Below are positions 1 through 24,906 of a DNA stretch of 64,000 bases, piece after piece. A program made the position numbers and the translations under genes. The stretch covers positions 1 through 64,000 of the forward strand of contig JAQGDQ010000027.1 in the NCBI GenBank assembly GCA_030141605.1, given 5' to 3'. The notes beneath the pieces were generated by a model. That model worked only from the letters and a program-made list of their open reading frames with translations, searched no databases and had not been told where the DNA came from. This DNA is from Tubiluchus corallicola (lineage: Eukaryota > Priapulida > Priapulimorpha > Priapulimorphida > Tubiluchidae). Within the stretch, counting starts at the first letter, position 1, and every line of letters begins with the position of its first letter.

Positions 1-195
1 TCCATATCCTCCACCTCCACCACCTTTACTGTCCATCATTCCATAACCTCCACCTCCACCACCTTTACTGTCCATCATTCCATATCCTCCACCTCCACCA
101 CCTTTACTGTCCATCATTCCATATCCTCCACCTCCACCACCTTTACTGTCCATCATTCCATATCCTCCACCTCCACCACCTTTGCTGCTCATCAT
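1..195 (-). repeat. 39-bp coding tandem repeat (13-aa unit), five copies
   Basis: Five back-to-back 39-bp units (1-39, 40-78, 79-117, 118-156, 157-195) read on the minus strand as a Gly6-Tyr-Gly-Met-Met-Asp-Ser-Lys type unit. Four are almost identical at the DNA level (one A/T difference changes only a glycine codon). The fifth (157-195) has Ser-Ser in place of Asp-Ser. The near identity suggests recent expansion by unequal crossing-over, and the array continues past the window edge. Confidence 0.95.
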
Positions 196-1205
196 TCCGT
201 ATCCTCCTCCTCCACCACCTCCTTTACCTCCTCCACCTTTGGGTGCATAACCACGACTTCCATAACTGTCCATACCACCTCCCTTGTCTCCACCGCCACC
301 ACCACCACCATAACCTCCACCTCTTGCCTCCATCATTCCATATCCTCGCCCACCGCCATTTCCACCAGATACAAATATTATGAGAACCTGAGAAGCAAAA
401 GGAGACTATTAACATTCTAATATGTCTAACAAATAATCTTACTTAGTCTAATACTGCTGTTAAAAAGAGATCCACTGATCCAAGAAACTTCTCCCCTCTG
501 CAGTAAACAAATTTGAGCTAATTGGTTATCGTAATTGTCTGAATTTATCTGCCCGTCGTCCGCTCGTCCATTTTCCCCTCTGAATTTCACTATCTGATTT
601 AAATTTTGTTATTCCTTCTAAGTGAAATTTGGCATCCAAATTGTTGAACACTTTCACGTTGGTGAATTTACTGTTGAAAAACTTTAAAGTGAAATCAATT
701 GAGTTCACAACATGATGAAATGAACCTACAGTTATTGAATTTTTGAAAGCAAACTGTCCAAGAGGAAATGCGAAAAATTCCGAACCGAACCTGTATTTGA
801 ACCAGGGCGGCTTTGGGCTACAAGCTTAATTCCTTAATCACTGAACTGTTGAGCTCCAGAAGTCTTGAAGTTAAAATTAAAGATCATTAAGCTTGTAATA
901 TTTTAGTTAAAACTTGCTAAATTAAGTAGTTCTTTCTATTTAACAAGGCACTTTCTTTAAAGTTCTTTTTAATGTATGACACTTTTTTCAGTTATATGAG
1001 TATACCATCAACTTAATACTATCTAGTATTTGCACTTATGTTAACTGTAAAGAAATTCAAGCATGAGTATTTGAGCTTTTTTAAAATCACTGAACGCAAA
1101 TTTAACTTGTGCACAAGAAGATAAATGCACTCTTTTAGCAAACGTTGATTAAATCAGACTCACCAATGCCAGTGATTCAAGTGTTAAGGCTCTAAGATGT
1201 CTCAT
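1..1205 (-). CDS. Secreted glycine-rich repeat protein, N-terminal part
   Basis: Two exons are visible on the minus strand. Exon 1 (1205 to 1164) begins at ATG and encodes MRHLRALTLESLAL. It ends at a strong donor (GTGAGT) in phase 0. Exon 2 starts at 387 after TTTTGCTTCTCAG and continues VLIIFVSGGNGGG. Joined, they make a textbook signal peptide cut near VSG/GNG. The mature protein is almost entirely glycine with Tyr, Met, Asp, Ser and Lys: first an irregular region (residues such as GGGRGYGMMEARGGG), then regular copies of a GGGGGGYGMMDSK-type 13-mer running off the left edge. The frame is open to position 1, so length and C-terminus are unknown. Such proteins are typical of extracellular structural materials (shell or cuticle matrix, adhesives, mucus), but no specific family is recognised. 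The joining of the two exons is inferred from matching phase and the complete signal peptide. Confidence 0.72.
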
Positions 1206-1656
1206 TATTTGTGATATAGTATTTTCACCTTAATGTTGTGACACGCAATTGCCAGGCACTGTTTTCCATTACTGTTTAATGAATTTTTAGCTGGATGAGT
1301 ATCTCCTTTTATTTATCTGTTTTTATCTGACCTCATGCTCTAATAACTTGTTACGTTTGTCTGCTAACTGCAGTTGATCCTCATGCTGATGTACGGATCT
1401 CACAAGTTTCTCTTTGAAGCATCCAATTGTTTTCCAAATAGCTTATTGTATTAGTGCAATCTATCTGATTGCTACAGTGATAATCAAACAACCAGAAATC
1501 AGGAATTTGTTTACTTAGCGAGTGAGAGTGAAAATCCCCATTATGTAACTATTTCGAATCATTGGGCATATAAATTATCGTTTAATAACCCACCAATGTA
1601 GGTATATCGCAATGATGATACAAATTGTTTGAGCCTATCAAGCATTAAAACGGGTC

Positions 1657-2243
1657 TTAGAGGAAAACAGGATGATTTTTCAAATCCTACCACATTTTCA
1701 AGTACGGTAAAAACCATACATTTAACACTAATAATATTGCAAAAGCATTTCTGATAATTGAATAATAGATTATAACCTTAGTTAATGGTAGATGACCTCA
1801 CCTATTGATGACATCACAAGTGAACATAATTTTCAACAGCAAAAACTTTTGCAAACACGTATTGCACGTGTTTGCTAAAGCTAAAATTGAAGTACAGTGC
1901 TGCTATAAGAGATACAGTGCATTTATACTAAAACTCGGCAAGTTTTAAGATAAAAACAAATTTCAAATGAGGTCGAACGTGTACACTATGTCATAAATGA
2001 ACACCTCTGAACTGAGAGGTACAGCACCTGTTTTTTGTGCATCACGTTTCAAAAATGCAGGTACTAGTGCACATCTAACTAACGAACAGCGAAGAACTAG
2101 TCGCACGAACACAAAATTGTGTTTGCAGGATAATAATTATTTCACGTAAGTCATTCTTGAAAAAATAGTGTGTTCCCTTTCAATATTTTAAAAAGTAGAT
2201 TGTTTTGATCTGTAGTTTAAGATTGGGTCCGGTTTTCCTTTAA
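1657..2243 (+). mobile_element. TTAA-ended ~600-bp inverted-repeat element, copy 1
   Basis: The 587-bp element starts TTAGAGGAAAACAGG and ends CCGGTTTTCCTTTAA, so its ends are imperfect inverted repeats of each other. It matches three other places in the window (10423-11015, 40261-40869 reversed, 58491-58765 truncated) over most of its length, including shared internal words such as GATGACATCACAA and AGGTACAGCACCTGTT. It has no coding capacity, so it is a non-autonomous DNA transposon. TTAA at the ends recalls piggyBac-type target sites, but the superfamily is not established. Confidence 0.8.
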
Positions 2244-2430
2244 TGAATCTTCACTCAAACATGTATCACGTAGGCCTAGATTTCTTTTGATTAATTAAAC
2301 ATCTTTGCCATTTTTCTTGGATGAAAATGTCTAAAGCTATGAAGTAAAAGTTTAAAGTTTATTATAAAGCTTTATGGCTAACTGTTTCTGCTGCAAACTG
2401 TGACGGCAAGCATTGTAAATGATTATTCTC

Positions 2431-2818
2431 TAGGGGTGTGCATCGAGCATTCAAATTCGATTCAAAAAAGTTTTTTTTAACTCGGAATAGATTTGAACCT
2501 AAAATTACAGCTTCGAATAATTCACCACTTCAACGACATACGTTCCTTATCATTAAAATGTTTGAAACGGCAGCTACAATTTCTGTGCACAACTTTTAAA
2601 CAAATACTAGTATTTTTTCTGCAAAACAAAATCAATCAATATGCTTGATCTTTGTGAGACCACTTTTTATTAATAATTCGAAATTTTTTTCGAAAATCTT
2701 TTAAACTGAATTCGAAATCAATTCAGATTTGAAATCTTAAAATTTGGTTTGATGGAGCTCAAATTCAAAAATTCGATTTGATTCAAATTCGCTTTCTGAT
2801 AAAGAATGCTCACCTCTG
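2431..2818. mobile_element. hAT-like MITE with 8-bp target duplication
   Basis: This 388-bp AT-rich element is bounded by imperfect inverted ends TAGGGGTGTGC and GCTCACCTCTG. It is flanked by 8-bp direct repeats TTATTCTC (2423-2430) and TTATTCAC (2819-2826), matching at 7 of 8 bases. An 8-bp duplication and this type of terminal repeat are characteristic of the hAT superfamily. The interior holds repeated ATTCGAAATTC-like words and no coding sequence. Confidence 0.75.
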
Positions 2819-4953
2819 TTATTCACGCATCTTTCCTGTTTTTTAAATCCCAGTAGTTGTTTTGCTGTACTCAGCTAGGCATTATGACTGCTACCTTATA
2901 CATCTGAATTTGAACTTTAATTACTTATTTTTCTCCAAAACACATTTACCTGAAGGTGAAATGCTAGTGTGCATACTTAACAAAAATCTCACAGAATTTG
3001 TTATATTGTGGGTTATTCTTCAAATTGATGCTGATCTTGTTATTGCGAATTTCATTCTCCTTAATTCACTGTAAATTTGCAATTCAAACTTGTGAAACAT
3101 GGATTTTGTATTTCTCATTTTATTTGGCAATGTTCAGTTTTGTCAGGAACCGGAATTAATACACTGTAGGATGGTTAAAACAAATAGTTCAGCACTTTTT
3201 TATTTGTTCTGCGCAGTAACCTATATAGTGTTCTAATGACTACATGGCTCGTGGGTTTTAAATTTCTACAAAATCTTATTTACTCTCTTATAGAGAACAC
3301 TTGACACATCATGACTAATCTTTAACTAATCATGTCATATTTGATGAGGTAATCATCAAATTTAAAATTTTATGATATTTACATAGTTTTTGTTCGCATT
3401 CAGAGGTAGCACTGTAAACAGGCGTACAGCATAATTGCTGTTAAAGTAAACATGCTATTGTAGAAAATGATAATTTGAAGCAGATCGTGTTTGCATTGTT
3501 GTCTTGAATTTGTATACTTTCATTTTTTATTTGGTAACGAATGAATTGAATGCTCGTCAACTAGGAATAGCGTGCTTGTCTCAATTTTTGAATTTTTATG
3601 GAAAGACTTTAACTAAACAGTTACTGTTACCTCACATATTTTGAATGAGTTCAAGCATGAAACTGCACACAGTTAAACAAACAGCTTTTATCACATATTT
3701 AGTTTTACCAACAATTATGAGTGTTATTGGACAGTTTTTTGCAGGCTTAATAGCCTTTCATGTACTTTGTTTTAAAAATTAGTCCACAGTTTTTCTTTAA
3801 GTACTTTAACAGTTTTAAGATACAATCAGCCTCATAAATCACTTTTGTATCCTGCTGTTTTGTTATTGCATGCCTAAACAGTCAACAGTCTTCCTATTAT
3901 ATAGCAAAAGCCAGTTATTATATTAATTAGCCTGTTAAAAGAAGTCAAGATGGCCTTTAGGTCTCAGGAAATCTTTATTTTTCCTTCAGAAGCTTTTGTC
4001 CTTCATGGACATCACAAGCTGTACAGAGAGAGATACAATAAAAATTACAAGTAAGATTACACATAAAATAAAAGTATACAGTGCCCTTAAAATAAGAGGT
4101 GCAAGGTAAAAGAAGGTGTATTAAAATAACTGAATTAGAAGAAACATTGCATTTATTGATTAAGAAAAACAAAATGAAAATTAAACTGACAAACATACGT
4201 AAAATCAACTTTATATAGCCCAGATCTTGAAAGATAACAAAATACTGTGAATGTTGACTTTATTAATGTCTAGTCAATTATGGTGGTGTACTAACAGAAA
4301 AAAGACTAGCTAACTGTTTGTGGTGTGTTAAAAGCCAGTTTTATATTTACAGGAGGAAATTTCTGAAGGAAACAATAAAGAATTTTTGAGACCAAAACGA
4401 CATTTTGATTTACGATCATGGCGAGTCTTAGCGCTTAACCTTATTTTCAAGTTAATCGCCAGTTGGTCATTTCAGTTTACCCTTAGGAGTCCACTCAGTA
4501 AAATATGAAACAGACCCTTATATCTTATTGTGTTACCTTTTTGAGCTATTAGTGACTGGGCTTTCTTTACCAATCACATGCTGCCTAACATGAAAAAATC
4601 ATATATTACATTTTATGTCATGAGTTCAGGCAAATATTGTACATGCTAGAAAATGAATTGCACATTATCATTCTTTGTAACTTAAGGAAACAGATGTGGA
4701 TAATGCATTTTGGTAACATTTGGTTTGCTTTGATTATATTTATTTGTGTTGTAAGGAAATATAAAGTTAGATAATTTTGATGGTGGATAACAAAAATCTA
4801 GAAATTCTTCATTAATGCTACATCTATTTGCTCAGCAGTGTTCTAAAATACTTCAGCAGATAAGTTGGCAGTCACAAAAAAATGGAAAATACTTAATATT
4901 TGGTCTGTAAAACAGGTAAAAATTGTCTCTTATCACACACATTTTTATTACAG

Positions 4954-18543
<13,590 letters not shown>

Positions 18544-18698
18544 TATTTGTGTAAATGGTTTTGTGTAGGTGATAAAAACTATCTTTGTGCCTTTTAAATG
18601 ACATTTATAACATTTCCAATGCTGCTACAGGAGTGACTTTTTTACGCTTTTATTGGAGGCGAAATAGTGTTCTTACTTCCACAGTGTGATACAATAAA
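18544..18698 (+). terminator. VEGFR 3' UTR with candidate poly(A) signal
   Basis: The first AATAAA downstream of the VEGFR stop codon is at 18693-18698, about 150 bp after the stop. Further AATAAA words occur downstream (for example near 20977), so the true 3' end could be more distal. No cleavage-site evidence is available from sequence alone. Confidence 0.4.
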
Positions 18699-21600
18699 AG
18701 ACCACGACTCTTTAAGCCCGGTTTATGATACATAAAGAACTATTTGATTGAATACGATGCATTCATATTGCTTTATTTTTATACTTTTACCTGTGTAATG
18801 TTTATATAAAAATTTTGTATGAAAGGTGCTCGCTGATAATCTCACTTGAAAGTAATGCAAAAGGCTAGGTTTATTATTATTACTGAAAATTTATATTTTT
18901 ATGCATTTTGTTATTTTTATTAAGTTGATGTCACATAATTGTCTGCTAATTTCATATATTGTATGTCTTGAGAGTTTGGCTTTAATGTGAGAGTACGTGA
19001 TTATTGACATTTTGTAAATTTGATCCGCATTATAAATGTGCAGAATAGCAAATTAGTGAGCAATCTTTCTATGACAAACGTGACTACCAAAGTTTCCGAT
19101 TAGTAGTTTTTATAAGTTCATTCATTCTTTATCTACGCAAAGCAGAGTTTCTCTCACATAAATTTTTGTATGTTAACTGTCATAAATTTGTAGTTTTTAA
19201 GCATTTGTGCTATTTTAACAGTAGCTTATGTTGTTGCCCATTGGCAGGATAATGATATTAAGAAACAAAAATTGTTTCTTTTATGATGATTATTATTGCT
19301 GTCAATTCTTATAGTAATTTGGGATACAGTGTAACAACAATACTGCAATTATTTTAGTACAGTCCGAAAATGTTACAGTTACACACACGCACTACACAAT
19401 CAGTGCTTTAAGGAACATTGTTACTATGTGCATTGCAAATTTACCAGTATAATTGCCCTTTTAAATGTATCAGTTGATATGAACTGCTGTACATCATGGC
19501 TTACTGTTAATAGGGTAACTTTCAATCGTTAAATTTTTTACCTATTTAACGACTTTTTCTTGTTTGAGCTGTAATATTGTCTGTGCCTTGTGCCTTCATA
19601 ATGGCAGTGTTCTAAAATGTCACTCTTTTGATTTTTAATTTTGGATCCAGCTCCGTGACTCAATCTACTACATATTTGCACCTTGGTTAGAAAGCATTGT
19701 AAGTATAGATAACTAACATGATATTTATAAAGTGAATGTGTCAAATTGTAAAATCAAAATGTAAAGTTGTAGAACTTGTTGAGTTATCATGTTTTAAGCT
19801 TACACATGTATATTATAATATATGCTATATTACAATAATATGCCTTGTCTTTACGCCATTAGCTGAAGTTAGCTACTTAGAAAATCATGGTGCTCAAAGT
19901 CTATTTCTAAATTAAATTCCGAGTAAATGATTCCAGTTATTTTTTATAATTTTACTTCACAATAATTACATTCCAGAAACCTTTCCACTAACTATTAAAA
20001 CAAATATTTTTATACAAATTGTTATTTAGCTTTTTGTCAGTGATATGAGAAGACACTATTTGCTAGCTTCGAAAAAAGGTTTAGAGAATCAATTATGTGT
20101 ACATAGTAAACAAGTCTTGTACATAAATATTGTGCTATTTCCCATCATGTCTCGTCTAGTAATCTATTTTTGTATTTTTATTCATTTGCAATAGAGAATA
20201 GTTATGGATAATTATGTTAGTTTGCTGTTTCTACACGACTACCATGTGTAATTTTATTATATCAATATTTTTTATAAATGTTTTAGAGGCGAATGATTAT
20301 TACCACCAATTTTTTGCAAGCATCTTTGCTACAGGGTAACATTATTAATCTACCAAACTTTAACTACTGCTGTTTATATTTTAAAGCTGTGTACTATTTG
20401 TTTTAATAGTGCAGTCACAAAATTTGCACGTTAAGATGTTACTGTTTTTATAGCATTTCTTCTAATGGACAGACTTGCTCTCTTTTAGCCATTCTACATA
20501 GCTTTCTTTGTTATCCTACAGTTTATCATTATAATCTTAGCAGTTGTGTTGCAGGCTTCACATCAGAAAGCAGTATTCATTACTTACTTGACTCAATTTG
20601 TGTTGGTATATGATAAGCAAAAATCTGTTACTGTCATGGCTGCTTTATAAACTCACATGAATTTGGTCACATGGATTTGGACAATTTTAGCGATCATAAC
20701 AGCATTACTAAAGAGCTGATTTTTGCCTTTAATTTACATTTCACTCGAAATCGATTTGCATGGGTTTCCATCAGACCAGAAGAATATTTTAATTAAAGTG
20801 GATGTGACTATGTAACTTGGTAAATTGGGTCTGGATCATGTGCAATTTAGCTGTAATTAGTAATGATTAAGATTTGGCAGTTGTTATAAATTATGGTAAA
20901 ATAACAAGAGTATTTTATAATTTGGTAATTTGAATTTATGATTGTTTTTTTACGTTTTTATCATGCAGATTTATATAATAAATTGTTTACTAATAATTAT
21001 TTGTATACAAAGTTTTTTATGAATTGTAAGCTGTTTTCCATAATTTTCAGCCCAAAACAAATTACTAATGATAATTTTTGATGCGATTGTTGATCTAGCA
21101 CTATGATACTAGTACATATTTTGAATATATTCTTTGAACATAGTTTTGAATATACTGTATAATTAAACGGACGATAATATAAATACGTAAAACTAAATAT
21201 TTACATGCAAATAGAATAATAATTTAACAAAGTGATGGAACATTTTTTGTTGCATTTTTTGCCAAAATTTTATTATAGTAGCAATTATAATTATGCAGGA
21301 CGAGACTGTTCTGGATAAGCAACACAACAATACCAATTGGTTTGTAATTGTCAGTTAAATATCATTCTCCCTTTTGCTCATACGGTTCTTAAACAAGCAA
21401 AAACTTTCAAACTATTTTCAGAGTAGATTGCAAAGTCCCTTTAATTCGTTTACTAGTACATAATCAGTAATATCTTTGTGATAAGAGTGCAATTTGGTTT
21501 GTTGACAAAGAAGGAAGTTCATCTCAGTTTGATCTGACGTTTTTCCTTAGTCAAACAGACATGTGCGATAAATAATTATAAAAAATAATAATAAAGTTAC

Positions 21601-22280
21601 CATTGCAAAATCACAAACATTTGAAGCACAGCTAAACCTGTATTCTTATTTAATGAGTAACAGCAGACAAACTAATTAGAATTGTATTATTATGTTCTAT
21701 TAAATTAGAATACTGAATATTAAAAACTGTATAATTATTTGGTTAAATATTAAGGTTAAATACTACAGTATTAATTATACATTATTAAATACCAATATAA
21801 CTGGCCTGATTGACAATATATGTTAATTTAAATACTAACATTACAAATTAATGCTTAGATAAATCATCAATGATAATAATTATTAGCTTTGGAAGCCAAG
21901 GGAATCATTCAACAAATTCATTTCGAATTAATGGTTGTGCCTCTTTTCGCATTTAGACTTAGGTCACTCAACTCGATCAGAATGTCAAGGCTTTACATAG
22001 AAAATTCAACAGAAGTTAAAAAATAGAAATTTTGCATGCAGTAAATATGAGCAATATAATTGCCAAATGCCCTATCAGGAGCCAATAGTTTTTTCATTTA
22101 ACCTCAGGCTTTGTTCTTTCAACCTAGGTGGCCTCTGTCAAATAATAATTGAGGCTTTGTGGCATTCAATAATAATTATTACATTAGTTTAATTATTATA
22201 ATCATTAATGCTCACTTATTCTTACTGGACGGTACTCTAGTTAACTCAGTTATGTGCAGGTGGCGCACAATAGGTTATGC
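18699..22280. other. Intergenic or long 3' UTR, no supported gene
   Basis: Between the VEGFR tail and the RBM26/27 promoter is about 3.6 kb of very AT-rich sequence with no exon-like block, no recognised transposon and no long open frame. Part may be VEGFR 3' UTR, because several AATAAA words are spread through it. Confidence 0.6.
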
Positions 22281-22283
22281 TTC

Positions 22284-22523
22284 TGACGTCAGTTCGTCCA
22301 TTTCGACGCCATATTCATGCAGTGAGGAACTTTTGTATGTTGAGTCCCATATTGACAGCAAAAATTGGAGTTTAAGTTTAATAAGAGGCAATTTGAAGTA
22401 AAGCCATTGGCGATACGGTTGACTATTTTTCTTGATTTCGAAGTATCTGTGGCTCAAGAATTACGGTGACAGTACTATACGCTGCAAAAAGTGATGACTA
22501 TTTAACTACTTCGAGCACGTGAC
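22284..22523 (+). promoter_or_regulatory. RBM26/27 promoter region with CRE, YY1-like and E-box motifs
   Basis: Within 275 bp upstream of the RBM26/27 ATG are a full palindromic cAMP-response element TGACGTCA (22284-22291), a GCCATATT word (22308-22315) matching the YY1-type GCCATNTT often found at housekeeping start sites, and CACGTGAC (22516-22523), an E-box of USF/MITF type. The region is locally less AT-rich and has CpGs. No TATA box was seen. This fits a broadly expressed housekeeping gene. Which site sets the transcription start is unknown. Confidence 0.5.
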
Positions 22524-22555
22524 AGGCTACTGTCCATTTAATTTTGTTGATCATA

Positions 22556-24906
22556 ATGGTGAAAATCGACGACATAGATGCATTGAAACTGTGGTTAACG
22601 AAAACGCTAACACCTATGTAAGATTTGAAGTATTTATTTTCTTGTTGTACGATTTGACCAACCTACCTGCTTCCAATTAATTACTCATTTGTCAAGAACC
22701 TGCCATCTACATGTTAGATTAAACTTTTACCTTAATTAACTAATGTCAATATAAATATGCAGAATTTACAAGTAGATTGCAGTTTATGTGGTTCTTTTTT
22801 AAGTTACATATCGCCCAAATCAAAAATATTGTTGAAAGCAGGGCTACAGTAGCAAGATATATCCTTTATCTGCACACTGATGTAAAGAATGGTTGAAACA
22901 TCCCTCCTATTTATTTTAAAAAATTTACTGTTAGCATCGCGAGAACGAATTAAAACTGCACGATTTCATGAAATATTTTCATTTGGGAGTTAGCAGAGAG
23001 CGGTATTTGTATCTACTACTGTGTGCTACAGCCTAGGAAATAACAACGCTTCACAAAAAATAACCAAAGAGTAAACTTACTGAAAAGTTAAATAGAACTT
23101 TGGGCGAATTTTCTCAGTGTGCGCCATTTTGCAGCGTCTGTGTGTGCCAGTAAGTGGTGTACTCTACCTGAATCAATGTCTACAGAGTTTTTGCCGTAGC
23201 TGCCATATTTCTTGCAGTGCCTAACTGCAGATTCTCTTGTGAGCTAATAGGACTTGCTTATTTATTGTTTACTGTTTATTGTTCTTCGCCACTCCTTCCC
23301 ATTTGTTTTTTTAATTTATACCATTTTTTCTATGTATTATTATTGGAATGAAAAATAAATTATTTGATTTGATTTGTTTTACTTGTATGTAAAGCGCTTA
23401 CTGGTAGATAAAAAAATTTAGGTACATTGATTGGATATTAAATTTTTATCACAACTCTAGGTTAGAAATATCACTAAACAGTCAGTAAGTTATCATCTGT
23501 AGGCTATTATTTAAATTTGTGCTTTATTGATATTGACGATTGAATTCTTATTTTTCACAGTTGTGATGCGGATCCAGGTGCTTTGGCAAAATATGTTGTT
23601 GCTCTAGTCAAAAAGGATAAACCAACAGACGAATTAAGAAGCATTTGCTTAGACCAGTTGGACGTATTTTTGCAAAATGGTAATTCAGTTTTTTCTTCAC
23701 TTTTCATTTTAAGTTGCATGTATGCAGTTTGCACGACTATGCTGTTTTCTGTTACTGATAAAACATAACAATGTAAATTTTAATAAGCTCTGCAAACTTA
23801 ATTATTTGAGTTTTTTAGCTGTGTTAGCTTAAAAGAGAATCCATATCTTTAAAAAAATCTGTAATTGTAAGAACAACATGCTCTGTTGAAAAATATTGAC
23901 ATTTAGAGGTTTTGCATAGATACTTGTGTTTGAAGAGAAGTATTTTGTATATTGTGGTTTTGTGAGGTAAGGATGTGATAGCTAATCAATTGCTATATAT
24001 GTTGCTGTTTATTAGCCAGTATTTGAAACTTCATAGCAATGAACCAATCAAGCTGCCTCCACTACCTACTTAAATATGTAATTGTCTCTTAGTTGTGTAT
24101 AAAAACAATTATCTGCAAAATTAAACTTTGTCTAGGTATTTAAGCATTTAAAGATAGCAGAGTTGGTGACTTGTAATCTGTTCGCTATCCTTTCTCTAGT
24201 TTTATAATTGCCAATTGTAACAATTTTTCACGACTTACTTAAACTAATTTGTGTTATTAATAGTGTTCTTATAAATAAATTTAAATTGAATTGAAATTAC
24301 TACTATTATCCTAGCTCATTTGTCTCATGCCAATGCTTTGTTCTGTAGTGTGTTTCAAATGGTAAAAAAACTTACGTAGTACTTACTACTTATCGCTGTC
24401 ATTTATGCAATGAACACTGATTTACCTGTATAAACTTCGCTTAAGTAAATTTCATGAATTCAACTAAGATGACGTCAGTCACTTGATCTAAAAGATGTGC
24501 ATTTGTTCCCCCTCCCTAAACTTTCGAACTTTGCCTAAATATACTATCTCAAATTTATGAATTTCAGTAGTTTTGCTATACTTTTTTCTGTATTTGATTC
24601 CTTTTGTTTGTTGTGGCTTGTTACTTGGCACAGTAGAAGTTTTGATAATTATTGTGATAGTTGGCACAGTTTTTATATTTGAATATTCTATTTGCAGACA
24701 CTGCTAGTTTTGTAGCTGTTCTATTTGAGGCATTACAAACAAATTCCTACAAGAAATTTGAAGAGGATAATGTGGCCCCGCCAGTTTTAAAAGTCGTTGA
24801 AGTTAATGGAAAGAAATCAGAAGAAAAGGTGATTCCAAAGAAAGAGGTAAAGTGGTTCAAAACTGATACGACAAGCAAGCTTGTTCTAAATCTGCTTTCA
24901 GAAATG
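22556..24906 (+). other. RBM26/27 N-terminal PWI-like domain exons
   Basis: Exons 1-3 encode about 130 residues: IDDIDALKLWLTKTL, then ADPGALAKYVVALVKKDK, LRSICLDQLDVFLQ and FVAVLFEALQTNSY. This alpha-helical, PWI-like fold is the most conserved part of RBM26/27. Start ATG 22556 is the first ATG in frame with this domain and aligns with the vertebrate start. Confidence 0.9.

Larger units (their letters stand above)
1206..4953. other. Stretch without supported exons, between glycine-rich gene and first VEGFR exon
   Basis: This 3.7 kb contains two transposon-derived repeats (1657-2243 and 2431-2818) and otherwise AT-rich sequence. It must hold the promoter of the minus-strand glycine-rich gene next to 1205. 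It may also hold the first exon(s) of the VEGFR-like gene, because the exon at 4954 starts in phase 1 and needs an upstream partner. No Ig-type Cys/Trp/Cys pattern is visible here on either strand. Confidence 0.6.

Noticed and set aside
526-708. 60-codon minus-strand open frame
   Set aside because: Lies in the intron of the glycine-rich gene, hydrophilic, no family resemblance, no splice support.
4351-4504. Exon-like block after TATTTACAG coding EEISEGNNKEFLRPKRHFDL
   Set aside because: It has an acceptor-like start and a possible phase-1 donor, but no Ig features or signal peptide and no support for joining VEGFR; too weak to call.
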